A stretch of DNA of 64,000 bases from SG-bin9 sp049323835. GTDB lineage: Bacteria > Pseudomonadota > Alphaproteobacteria > Rhizobiales > Xanthobacteraceae. Location of the stretch: contig JBMOOJ010000089.1 of the NCBI GenBank assembly GCA_049323835.1, positions 27,167 through 91,166 on the forward strand, given 5' to 3'. The stretch's first letter is position 1. Every line of letters begins with the position of its first letter. The position numbers were made by a program, and so were the translations under genes. This document shows, in pieces, positions 1-8,433 of this stretch. The notes under the pieces were generated by a model. That model had not been told where the DNA came from, made no database searches, and was given only the letters and a program-made list of their open reading frames with translations.

Positions 1-431
1 TTGGCGGGCATCTGACGGTGAGCATCGACCTCGAAGTCGATGGCGGGATGCCGCTGCACGCCGCGCATGATGTCGCGCACGACCTCGAACGCGCCATTCG
101 CGACGACTTCGGCGCCGATCTCGAAGTCGATATCCACATCGAACCGCTCGAGCCCGAGCTCCCGCACGGATCGGATGTCGCGCCGCAGCGGCTTGCGGAG
201 GTTCGCGAAGCATTGACCCGCCTCGCGGCGGAACACGGATCGGTTCACGACATCCACAATGTCCGGGTTCGCGATACCGCCGGCGGCGAAATCGTCAATT
301 TTCATTGCCGCGCCAACCCAGCCATGAGCGTCATCGAGGTGCACGGGCATGTCGATGACATCGAGCGCGCGTTGCGGCGCGCCTTCCCCTCGGTCAAGCG
401 CGTCATCAGCCACGCCGAGCCCGCGCGCTGA
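1..431 (+). CDS. Cation diffusion facilitator (CDF) transporter, C-terminal part
   Basis: The reading frame is open from base 3 and closes at 431, so the gene starts outside the window. The visible ~143 residues match the cytoplasmic C-terminal domain of CDF divalent-cation efflux proteins: a strand beginning HLTVSIDLEVD, a conserved HAAHDVAHDLERAI helix in which two His lie close together, then an acidic HIEPLE strand. No membrane segment is visible because the six-helix transport domain would lie upstream. The extra ~65 residues after HIEPLE, with a second HVDDIERALRRAFP helix, suggest a longer tail resembling a repeat of the same fold. An internal GTG at 18 could be mistaken for a start but cuts the domain. 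The metal (Zn, Co, Fe or Mn) cannot be told from this part. Confidence 0.8.
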   Translation, partial: GGHLTVSIDLEVDGGMPLHAAHDVAHDLERAIRDDFGADLEVDIHIEPLEPELPHGSDVAPQRLAEVREALTRLAAEHGSVHDIHNVRVRDTAGGEIVNFHCRANPAMSVIEVHGHVDDIERALRRAFPSVKRVISHAEPAR

Positions 432-656
432 CGACTCAAACCGCTCCACAAGTCAAAACCGCGCCGTGTTCCTGCTTCGGACTCGTTTTGTGAACGCGAA
501 ACGCAATCGATTCTTCGTTGGACAAGAATTATTTCGCATTAACGAATCGTTGACTCTCGACAGGTGCGGGAAAGTGGATTCAAATGTTCTTGATTCGGAG
601 CGCTGGGGTCTTCGTTCCGGTCAGGGTGCAGAAAGACACTCCAAGGGGGAACAGGC

Positions 657-2984
657 ATGGCGCGCGCGACCGCGGCGAGCGGTGGCGTCCAATCCGATTC
701 GATCAAGGGATTGGCGCAATCGATCGCTAAACCAGCCTACCACCGGTTACTCGTTGCCGAACCCGCTCTGCGGCGCGCCGTCCCCACCCTGATCATCGCC
801 TTCCTCGTCACCATCTTCATCGGCGCTTTCGTCCAGATCGTCGATCAGCATCGTCAGAAGCGCGCCGCGATGAAGCGCGATCTGCTGTCGCTCGCCGATC
901 TTCTTGCGGAGCGTCTCGATCGCGCGGGCGTCTCGCGCGACAGCCGCGCCTCGCTGGATCGCGCGATCTCATCCGAGCGCTTGCAGAATCTTCTGCCCAG
1001 CTTGATCCCCGCCTGGGGGATCGCCAACGGCCGGCACATCATCGTCGTCAATGCCGATCAGCGCATCCTGGCCCGCATTCCGACCGACACGCCGCACAAC
1101 AACGCTAGCCGCATCCTCGATGTTCTCAGCGCCGCGCAGCCGCTGACAACCGCAGCCAATCCGTCCGTGGTGTCCGAGATCAGCCTGCCGAACGGCGGCA
1201 GGGCCATGGCCACCCAGCGGATCGTCAAGTCGCTGCCCGGCCAGGTTCTGATCATCCAGGAACATGCCGATTCGCTGTGGCGCTCCGACGCCGCCTTGCA
1301 GATCACGCTCTCGGCGACCACCGGCTTCGTCGTGCTCATTCTCGGTTTTGCCTTCCACTGGCAATCGAGCCGCGCCCGCGAAGGCGATCTCATCAACGAC
1401 ACGGTGCGCGGACGCATCGATACCGCACTCAACCGCGGCCGCTGCGGCCTGTGGGACTGGGATTTGTCGCGCGGCCGGATCTTCTGGTCGCAGTCGATGT
1501 TCACCCTGCTCGGCCTCGACAGCCGCAGCGATCTCCTCACCTTCGGCGAGGTCAACGCGCTGGTGAATACGGACGACATCGACCTGTTCGACATCGCCAA
1601 CCAGCTGATCTCGTCGAAGCGCGATCACATCGATCACACGTTCCGCATGCGCCACACCGATGGCCACTGGATCTGGCTGCGCGTCCGCTGCGAGCTCAGC
1701 CAGGTCGCGGACGAAGGCCTGCACCTGATCGGTATCGCCGTCGACATCACCGAGCAGCAGAGCCTCGCCGAAAAAAGCATCGAAGCCGACATGCGGCTGC
1801 GCGATGCGATCGAGACAATTCCCGAAGCCTTCGTGCTCTGGGATGCGGAAAACCGCCTCGTCCTTTGCAACTCGCACTTCCAGCGGCTGCACAAGTTGCC
1901 GGACAGCGCCGTGACGCCCGGCACCTCCTACGAGACCGTGATCGAGGTCGGCCGCATGCCGCAGGTGCGCACCCGCCTCACGGAAAACACCCACGCCATT
2001 CCCGGCGCGAAAATATTCGAAGCCCAGCTCGACGACGGAAGCTGGCTGCACATCTCCGAACGCCGCACCAAGGACGGCGGCTACGTCTCGGTCGGCACCG
2101 ACATCACCCAGATCAAGCTGCACGAGCAGAAGCTCGTCGAGAACGACATCCGCCTGCGCGCCAACGTCGTCGATCTCAAGCGCACGCAGATGATGCTGGA
2201 ACGTCAGGCCCACGAACTCGCGGACCTCGCGCAGAAGCATGCCGACGAGAAGATTCGCGCCGAGGAAGCCAACCAGACCAAATCGAAGTTCCTCGCCAAC
2301 ATGAGCCACGAGCTGCGCACCCCGCTCAACGCCATCATCGGCTTCTCGGAGGTGATGGGCAGCGGGATGTTCGGCTCGCTCGGTTCGGACAAGTACACCG
2401 AGTATTGCAGCGACATCCTGACCAGCGGCAAATACCTGCTCGACGTCATCAACGACATCCTCGATATGTCGAAGATCGAGGCCGGCCGCATGAAGCTCGA
2501 TCCGGAGCGGCTCAACCTGTCGCAAACGCTGTCCGAGTCGCTGCGCGTGGTGTCGGGCCGCGCGGAAGACAAGGGTTTGCAGCTCGTCGCGAATTTTGCG
2601 GACGACATCCCCCTCACCGCCGACCGCCGCGCCATCAAACAGATCGTCGTCAACCTGCTCTCGAACGCGGTCAAGTTCACACCCGATCACGGCCGCGTCA
2701 TCGTGCGCAGCCGCACGACCGGTGGCACCATCCGCCTCGCCATCGCCGATACCGGCATCGGCATCGAACGCAGTTCCCTGCAAAAGCTCGGACGGCCGTT
2801 CGAGCAGGTGGAAAGTCAGCTCACCAAGGTTCATCCGGGGTCGGGGCTCGGCCTCGCCATCGCCAAGTCGCTTGTCGGCTTGCACGGCGGATCGATGAAA
2901 CTGCGCTCGAAGCCCGGCGCTGGCACGGTGGTTCTCGTCACCCTTCCCGTCAGTCCGCCGGCCGGCGCCGCAGTCGCCGCCTGA
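657..2984 (+). CDS. Membrane PAS-PAS sensor histidine kinase
   Basis: 775-residue hybrid-free sensor kinase. A transmembrane helix lies at about residues 43-62 and a second at about 213-234, enclosing a ~150-residue periplasmic sensor region. Two PAS domains follow (about 263-370, starting GLWDWDLSRGRIFW, and about 380-490, starting AIETIPEAFVLWD), then a coiled linker. The HisKA box reads NMSHELRTPLNAIIGFSE with the phosphorylated His at residue 551. The ATPase domain has an N box (NLLSNAVKF), G1 (DTGIGIE) and G2 (GSGLGLAI). The ATG at 657 is preceded by AAGGGGGAA. No response regulator gene adjoins it; glnE lies convergent downstream. Ligand and partner are unknown. In other Rhizobiales a sensor kinase also sits next to glnE, so this may belong to the same conserved block. 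Confidence 0.9.
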   Translation: MARATAASGGVQSDSIKGLAQSIAKPAYHRLLVAEPALRRAVPTLIIAFLVTIFIGAFVQIVDQHRQKRAAMKRDLLSLADLLAERLDRAGVSRDSRASLDRAISSERLQNLLPSLIPAWGIANGRHIIVVNADQRILARIPTDTPHNNASRILDVLSAAQPLTTAANPSVVSEISLPNGGRAMATQRIVKSLPGQVLIIQEHADSLWRSDAALQITLSATTGFVVLILGFAFHWQSSRAREGDLINDTVRGRIDTALNRGRCGLWDWDLSRGRIFWSQSMFTLLGLDSRSDLLTFGEVNALVNTDDIDLFDIANQLISSKRDHIDHTFRMRHTDGHWIWLRVRCELSQVADEGLHLIGIAVDITEQQSLAEKSIEADMRLRDAIETIPEAFVLWDAENRLVLCNSHFQRLHKLPDSAVTPGTSYETVIEVGRMPQVRTRLTENTHAIPGAKIFEAQLDDGSWLHISERRTKDGGYVSVGTDITQIKLHEQKLVENDIRLRANVVDLKRTQMMLERQAHELADLAQKHADEKIRAEEANQTKSKFLANMSHELRTPLNAIIGFSEVMGSGMFGSLGSDKYTEYCSDILTSGKYLLDVINDILDMSKIEAGRMKLDPERLNLSQTLSESLRVVSGRAEDKGLQLVANFADDIPLTADRRAIKQIVVNLLSNAVKFTPDHGRVIVRSRTTGGTIRLAIADTGIGIERSSLQKLGRPFEQVESQLTKVHPGSGLGLAIAKSLVGLHGGSMKLRSKPGAGTVVLVTLPVSPPAGAAVAA

Positions 2985-2990
2985 AGCTTG

Positions 2991-3077
2991 TAGCCAGGTG
3001 AAGTGAAACGAAACCCTGGGATTGATCTCGGCGATTAGAGAGGCCCCGGATTTCGCGGCGCTTCATCCGGGCTACCG
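2991..3077. repeat. Rhizobial palindromic repeat remnants between convergent genes
   Basis: The 99 bases between the kinase stop and the glnE stop contain TAGCCAGGTGAAGTGAAAC and a half-palindrome CCGGATTTCGCGGCGCTTCA followed by TCCGGGCTAC. The second matches the right half of the TAGCCCGGATG family that recurs at 45118-45203 and 46048-46128. It probably serves as, or replaces, a bidirectional terminator. Confidence 0.5.
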
Positions 3078-3083
3078 GCCTGC

Positions 3084-6047
3084 TTAACGCTCCACCTGCA
3101 ACACATCGAAGAAGACCTGCCGCACCTCGGCCTGCGTCTCCCTCACCCGTGCCTCCAGCGAAGAAAAGTCGGGTTCGTCGCCGGCGCGCGTCAGCATGCG
3201 TAGCAGATCGTCGCCGGCCGTCTCGGGCTTGAACCCGGCGCTGACGCACAATCTCAGAATCTGCGTCAGGTCGTGATAAAGCCGCTCGGCGCGGCGCAGG
3301 ATTTCGGCGGATGCGTGCGGCAGCACGCCGAGCCGCGCCGCATTGTCGAGCACCTGAAGCGTGCCGGGAGAGAGAATCTCCGGCTTGTCGTGCGCATGAA
3401 CGAGCTGGAGATACTGGGCAATGAACTCGATATCGACCATGCCCCCGGCCGCGTACTTGATATCCCAGATGTCCTGGTCGCCCTTCTCCTGCGCGATCGC
3501 GCTGCGCATCTCGGCGACATCGTTGGCGATGATCGAGCGCTCGCGCGGCCGCGTCAGCACGTCGCGGATGACTGCTTCGATCTTCTCCCTGAACGCCGGC
3601 GACGCCGAGATGACGCGCGCGCGCGTCAGCGCCATATGCTCCCAGGTCCAGGCTTCCGCGTCCTGATACGACGCGAACGCATCGATCCGCGACGCCACCG
3701 GACCCGCCCGCCCGGATGGCCGCAGCCGCATGTCGACCTCGTAGAGGACACCGTAGTTGGTGCGGGTGGTGAAGGCGCTGATCAGGCGCTGCGTGAATCG
3801 GGCAAAATACTGCGCGCCCTGCAACGTGCGCGGGCCGTCGGAGTCCGGTTTGTCCTCGTCGAACTCGTAGATCAGGATCAGATCGAGATCGGACGAAGCC
3901 GTCATTTCGCGGCTGCCGAGTTTCCCCATCGCCAAGATCGCGGTCTCCTGCCCGCTGATCCGTCCGTACTGCGTGGCGAACTGATCGGCGACCAGCCCAT
4001 GCACCGTATCGACAATGCCCTCGGCGACATCGGCGAACGCCACGCCCGCTTGCGCTGCCGAGACCGTTCCTGACAGAATGCGCGCGCCGATCAGAACAAG
4101 GCTCTCCTGCCCGAACAGCCGCAGCCGGTCGAGGAATTCCTCGTAGGAGTTCGCATCCGCCAGCGTCGCAGTCAGCCGCTGCGACAGTTCCGCCTGATCC
4201 GGCATCGCACCGAAGAAGCGCGGATCGATCAGTCCGTCCATCAGCTGCGGCTGCCGCGCCAGCATGTCGCCAAGCCGCGGCGCCGCGCCGAGCATCAGCG
4301 CGACCAGTCCAACAAGGTCGCTGTTCTGCGACAGCAGCGAGATCAGCCGCCCGCCCCGCTGCAACGCCTGGAGAAAGCGGTCGAACGCGCCGACTGCGGC
4401 GTCCGGCTCCTCCGCAAGCGCCAGCCGCGCGATCAGCTGCGGCAGGAAATCCTCGAGCGCCTTGCGCGTCGTCTCGACCTTGAGCACGCGATAATCGCCT
4501 GCGATCCAGTGCTGTAGCGTCTCCGCCACCGTCTTCGGCTGCTTGAAGCCGAGACCGAGCAGATGTTCGAGCAGCCGCATATCGGTGGGGCCGGCGCCAA
4601 GGTTGATGTCCGGCAGCTTCACCGTCCCGGTCGGATCGCCTTCGAACAGCTTGCTGTAGTGGCGCTGAACGCGGTTGAGATAGCCGAGCAGCTCATCCGC
4701 GAAGGCGGCGCGGTCGGCGTAGCCGAGGAACCTCGCAAAGCGCTCCATCGCGTCCACATCGTCGGGAAGCGTATGCGTCTGCTCGTCGGCAATCATCTGC
4801 AACCGATGCTCGACCTTGCGCAGGAAACGATAGGCCTCTGCAAGTTCGTCCCGCGCCTCGAAGGATATCCAGTTGCTGCCCGCGAGAACGTCTAGCGCAT
4901 CGAGCGTCGGCCGCACACGCAGCTCCGGATGACGGCCGCCGGCGATCAGCTGCTGGGTCTGCGCGAAAAACTCGATCTCGCGAATGCCGCCGCGGCCGAC
5001 CTTGACGTTGTGCCCTTCGACCGCGATCTCGCCGTGCCCCTTGAACGACTGCATCTGCCGCTTCATGTCGTGCACATCGTTCAGCGCGGCGAAATCGAGG
5101 TGCTTGCGCCAGACGAACGGCGCGATGTCTGCGAGCAGCGCCTCGCCGGCCACGGGATCGCCGGCGCATGGCCGCGCTTTGATCATGGCGGCCCGCTCCC
5201 ACGTCCGCCCTTCCCGCTCGTAATAATCGAGCGCAGCCGCAGTCGAAATCGCGACCGGCGTCGAAGCGGGATCGGGCCGCAGCCGCAGATCGACGCGGAA
5301 GACATATCCGTCGGCCGTGCGTTGCTGAAGGATGCGCGCGAGTCCCTGCGTGATCCGCACGAAGAAGCGCTGCGGTTCGATGTCGACCAGCAACGGACAG
5401 TCGAGGTTGTAGAAGACGATCAGGTCGATATCGCTGGAATAGTTCAGTTCGCCCGCGCCCATCTTGCCCATGGCCAGCACCACAAGGCCGCTGCCGGTTT
5501 CCGGCTTCTCCGAATCGGCAGGACGGAAGCGGTCGCGGGCAGCTTCCTGCGTCAGCAGGTAGCGCAGCGCCATTTGCGCGGCGCTGCCGGCGATGTCGGT
5601 CAGCGCCTGCGTCACCCGCATGACCGGCCACACGCCGCCGATATCGCAGAGCGCGATGAACAGCGCGGCTTCCGATTTCATCAGCCGCAGCGCCCGCATC
5701 ACATCGGTCTCTTCCGGCGATGCGGCGACCGCGCGGGCCGTCGAATCGATCAGATTTCCGATGTGCGGATCCGGATCGGTTTGCAGCAGCCGCGCCACGC
5801 GCGCCGCGTCGGCCCGCATCAGGTCGAACAGATACGGCGAGGCTTCGGCGATGGCCTCGAAGATGGTTGCCGCCGTCGGGTGCCGATCAAGGATGCCACG
5901 CAGAGCATCGGCATCGTCTCGAGGCGCATCATGAAGCCAGCCGGCAAGCCGCTGCTGGGCGTCTGCCGGCGCGTGAAGTGTGGGTGCTGTGGCAAATCGG
6001 GCGGCCAGCGAACGGGACTCCGCCGCGCCTCTCTCGGATGGGCTCAT
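3084..6047 (-). CDS. glnE: Bifunctional glutamine synthetase adenylyltransferase/deadenylase
   Basis: 987 residues, the normal GlnE length. GlnE adenylylates glutamine synthetase when nitrogen is plentiful and removes AMP when it is scarce, under control of PII proteins, in the cytoplasm. Two nucleotidyltransferase domains are present. The N-terminal deadenylase half has GKMGAGELNYSSDIDLIVFY and the C-terminal adenylylase half has GKLGSREMTASSDLDLILIY; both carry the G-S-D-x-D metal-binding signature. Each is followed by the GlnD/PII-uridylyltransferase-type helical domain (for example MKRQMQSFKGHGEIAVEGHN). The ATG at 6047 overlaps the stop of the upstream kinase gene by 4 bases (ATGA), so the two are probably translationally coupled, as expected for the conserved rhizobial order degP-regulator-kinase-glnE. 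Confidence 0.97.
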   Translation of the reverse strand: MSPSERGAAESRSLAARFATAPTLHAPADAQQRLAGWLHDAPRDDADALRGILDRHPTAATIFEAIAEASPYLFDLMRADAARVARLLQTDPDPHIGNLIDSTARAVAASPEETDVMRALRLMKSEAALFIALCDIGGVWPVMRVTQALTDIAGSAAQMALRYLLTQEAARDRFRPADSEKPETGSGLVVLAMGKMGAGELNYSSDIDLIVFYNLDCPLLVDIEPQRFFVRITQGLARILQQRTADGYVFRVDLRLRPDPASTPVAISTAAALDYYEREGRTWERAAMIKARPCAGDPVAGEALLADIAPFVWRKHLDFAALNDVHDMKRQMQSFKGHGEIAVEGHNVKVGRGGIREIEFFAQTQQLIAGGRHPELRVRPTLDALDVLAGSNWISFEARDELAEAYRFLRKVEHRLQMIADEQTHTLPDDVDAMERFARFLGYADRAAFADELLGYLNRVQRHYSKLFEGDPTGTVKLPDINLGAGPTDMRLLEHLLGLGFKQPKTVAETLQHWIAGDYRVLKVETTRKALEDFLPQLIARLALAEEPDAAVGAFDRFLQALQRGGRLISLLSQNSDLVGLVALMLGAAPRLGDMLARQPQLMDGLIDPRFFGAMPDQAELSQRLTATLADANSYEEFLDRLRLFGQESLVLIGARILSGTVSAAQAGVAFADVAEGIVDTVHGLVADQFATQYGRISGQETAILAMGKLGSREMTASSDLDLILIYEFDEDKPDSDGPRTLQGAQYFARFTQRLISAFTTRTNYGVLYEVDMRLRPSGRAGPVASRIDAFASYQDAEAWTWEHMALTRARVISASPAFREKIEAVIRDVLTRPRERSIIANDVAEMRSAIAQEKGDQDIWDIKYAAGGMVDIEFIAQYLQLVHAHDKPEILSPGTLQVLDNAARLGVLPHASAEILRRAERLYHDLTQILRLCVSAGFKPETAGDDLLRMLTRAGDEPDFSSLEARVRETQAEVRQVFFDVLQVER

Positions 6048-7516
6048 GCCATCCTGTGTTCCACGGCAGGCGCGCCGTTGACAAGCCCCGTCTCTCTCGA
6101 TCGCGTGGCCGCACTGTTTGCCGCTGGAACCGCGGGAAGCGAGATCGTCACCCGCAATCCGGGATTGTTGTCCGACAGCTGCAAGCTGCCGTCATGCAGT
6201 GTCGCCACAGCGGCCGCCAGGCTGAGCCCGAGGCCCGAGCCCGGCTGGGTACGGCTGGCTTCGAGCCGGACGAAGCGCTCGACCGCGCGCCGGCGGTCCG
6301 CCTCCGGAATGCCGGGTCCGTGGTCGGCGACGGTGAGCAGCACCCGGTCGCCCTCGCGCCGCGCCTCGATCGAAATCTCGGGCCTGGCGGACGAGCCCGC
6401 TACGGCAAGCGGTTGCCCGTACTTGATCGCGTTCTCGACAAGGTTGGCGAGAGCCTGACTGATCAGCTCGCGATTGCCATGCACCGGCGCCGCACCGGTC
6501 TTGAGTTCGAGCGACATCCCCTTGTCTTCGGCCAGCGGCTCATAGAGTTCGTGGATTCCGGCGGCGACCTCGGCAGCGTCGAAACCGCTCATGTTGTCGC
6601 GCGCCTGACCGGATTCGGCGCGCGCGATCATCAGCAGCGCATTGAAGGTGCGGATCAGGCCGTCGGATTCTTCGATCGTCCGCTCCAGCGCCGCGCGGTA
6701 CTCCGATTCGGTTTTTGCGTTAGCCAGCGCCTCCTCGGACCTGTTGCGCAGCCGCGTCAACGGCGTCTTGAGATCATGCGCGATATTGTCGGACACCTCC
6801 TTGAGGCCGGACATCAGCGCCTCGATCCGCTCCAGCATCGCATTCAGGTTGCTGGCGAGGCGATCGAGTTCGTCGCCGCTGCGGCCGACCGACAGCCGCT
6901 CGCTGAGGTTGCCGGCCATGATCCGCTGCGTCGTGCCGGTCATGGCATCGATCCGCCGCAGCACCCTGCGGGCAACGAAGATACCACCGGCAAGCCCGAG
7001 GACGACGACGACCAGCACCGAGAACTGCGCTGCCGACGCGACGATCAGGAACAGACGCCGCCGCTCCTCGAGATCGCGGCCGACGAGCAGCCGCAAGCCG
7101 CCTGGCACGTCCGAGACGCGAACCAGCGCGCGGTGATCGATCGTGTCCTGATCCTCGAGCCGGCGATAAACCGTTTCGCTCCAGCCGGAGCGTCCCATCA
7201 CGCCGGGCGCCAGCGATCCCACATTGCCGGCGATCGCCTGCCCGGCCGACGACGTCACGAGGTAGAGGTTGGCGCCGGGACGCAGCGCTCTCGTCTCGAT
7301 GGCATAGACCAGCCCGCGAAGTCCGCCGCGGGCGAATTCGCTGCCGAGTTCATCGATTTCGGCATTGACGGTTTCGGTGATCTGCTCGGTCACCATGCGC
7401 CGCGTGTTCCACGCGAAGAAGCCGAGCAGAAACGCAGCAAACAGCGCGAAGAGGAACAGATACGCCAGCGTCAGCCGGAACGCCGTCGTGCGGATCAGTT
7501 TACCGAACGCCGTCAC
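6044..7516 (-). CDS. HAMP-domain sensor histidine kinase
   Basis: 490 residues. One membrane helix near residues 12-36 and a second near 155-182 flank a periplasmic sensor of about 120 residues. A HAMP linker follows, then HisKA with NIAHDLKTPLTRLRNR (His247), then a HATPase domain with NLVENAIKYGQ, DHGPGIPEAD and GSGLGLSL. This is the kinase of the response regulator immediately upstream: its start overlaps the regulator's end by 17 bases. Its stop overlaps the glnE start. The signal is unknown. Related rhizobial pairs sit between degP and glnE, so envelope stress is a reasonable guess only. Confidence 0.92.
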   Translation of the reverse strand: MTAFGKLIRTTAFRLTLAYLFLFALFAAFLLGFFAWNTRRMVTEQITETVNAEIDELGSEFARGGLRGLVYAIETRALRPGANLYLVTSSAGQAIAGNVGSLAPGVMGRSGWSETVYRRLEDQDTIDHRALVRVSDVPGGLRLLVGRDLEERRRLFLIVASAAQFSVLVVVVLGLAGGIFVARRVLRRIDAMTGTTQRIMAGNLSERLSVGRSGDELDRLASNLNAMLERIEALMSGLKEVSDNIAHDLKTPLTRLRNRSEEALANAKTESEYRAALERTIEESDGLIRTFNALLMIARAESGQARDNMSGFDAAEVAAGIHELYEPLAEDKGMSLELKTGAAPVHGNRELISQALANLVENAIKYGQPLAVAGSSARPEISIEARREGDRVLLTVADHGPGIPEADRRRAVERFVRLEASRTQPGSGLGLSLAAAVATLHDGSLQLSDNNPGLRVTISLPAVPAANSAATRSRETGLVNGAPAVEHRMA

Positions 7517-8180
7517 GGATCATGTATCCGGCGCCGCGGATCGTGTGCAGCAACGTCCGCTCGTGCCCCTTGTCGATCTTGGAGCGCAGCCGCGAGATAT
7601 GCACATCGATCACGTTGGTCTGCGGATCGAAGTGATAATCCCAGACGTTTTCCAGCAGCATCGTCCGGGTCACCACCTGCCCCGCGTGCTTCATCAGATA
7701 CTCAAGCAGGCGGAATTCACGCGGCTGCAGCGTCAGTTCGTCCTGCCCGCGCGTGACGCGATGCGACAGGCGGTCGAGTTCGAGATCGCCGACGCGATAG
7801 ACGGTTTCTTCCGCGGGCCCGCCCTGCCGCCGCGACAGCACCTCGACGCGCGCCAGCAACTCAGCGAACGCATAGGGCTTCGGCAGATAGTCGTCGCCGC
7901 CGGCCCGCAGGCCGCGGATGCGATCGTCGACCTGTCCGAGCGCCGAGAGGATCAGCGCCGGCGTGCGATCGCCCTTGTCACGCAGCGCGCCGATCAGCGA
8001 CAGGCCGTCGCGCTTCGGCAGCATGCGGTCGACGACCAGCACGTCGTAGCCGCCGCCCTCCGCAAGCGACAGGCCCTCTTCGCCATCGGCTGCATGGTCT
8101 GCGACGTGTCCGGCTTCACGGAACGCTTTCACCAGATAGTCGGCCGAGTCGCGGTCATCTTCGATAATGAGCAGTCGCAT
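7500..8180 (-). CDS. OmpR-family response regulator
   Basis: 226 residues from the ATG at 8180. Receiver domain with the acidic pair E7-D8-D9, phosphoacceptor D51 (VVDRMLPKRDG) and the conserved Lys in DDYLPKPY, followed by an OmpR/PhoB winged-helix domain (LTLQPREFRLLEYLM, VIDVHISRLRSKID, IRGAGYMI). An upstream in-frame ATG at 8213 would add 11 residues before the canonical RLLIIEDD start, so 8180 is preferred. First gene of an operon with the kinase and glnE. A terminator at 8274-8313 separates it from degP, so it probably has its own promoter in 8181-8270; I could not identify a convincing one. Confidence 0.93.
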   Translation of the reverse strand: MRLLIIEDDRDSADYLVKAFREAGHVADHAADGEEGLSLAEGGGYDVLVVDRMLPKRDGLSLIGALRDKGDRTPALILSALGQVDDRIRGLRAGGDDYLPKPYAFAELLARVEVLSRRQGGPAEETVYRVGDLELDRLSHRVTRGQDELTLQPREFRLLEYLMKHAGQVVTRTMLLENVWDYHFDPQTNVIDVHISRLRSKIDKGHERTLLHTIRGAGYMIRDGVR

Positions 8181-8273
8181 GTCACCGTCTGACGAGGTCA
8201 AGGGCGAACCCATCGTGTGTCACCATGGCGTGCGGCTTGCTTCGGTGCAAGCCACGAACGGGCGCCCCGGAAA

Positions 8274-8313
8274 CGGAAAAACGGGCGATGGAGCTGGGGG
8301 AACTCCATCGCCC
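8274..8313 (-). terminator. Rho-independent terminator of degP
   Basis: Read on the minus strand, a perfect 11-bp stem (GGGCGATGGAG, 9-base loop, CTCCATCGCCC; plus-strand 8283-8313) is followed at once by GTTTTTCCGTTT. It lies about 120 bases after the degP stop and before the response regulator. A second G/C hairpin at 8362-8385 lies closer to degP but lacks a T run. Confidence 0.8.
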
Positions 8314-8433
8314 GCGACGCCTTCCAACGGAGGGGGGCGTATTCCATCGGAAGGAAACCGAGGGGACGGGCTAAAGCCCGCCCCCGGAAAGAGCCGTCAG
8401 CGGGGGCGACGTTTGCCGGCGACTCTCCCCATC

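Noticed and set aside
969..2885. Long antisense frame (638 codons) over the first sensor kinase
   Set aside because: High-GC codon bias opens long antisense frames; the plus-strand gene has full PAS and kinase motifs, the antisense product has none.
8362..8385. Second hairpin after degP as terminator
   Set aside because: Short stem with a mismatch and no T run; the hairpin at 8283-8313 has a T run and is the better terminator.
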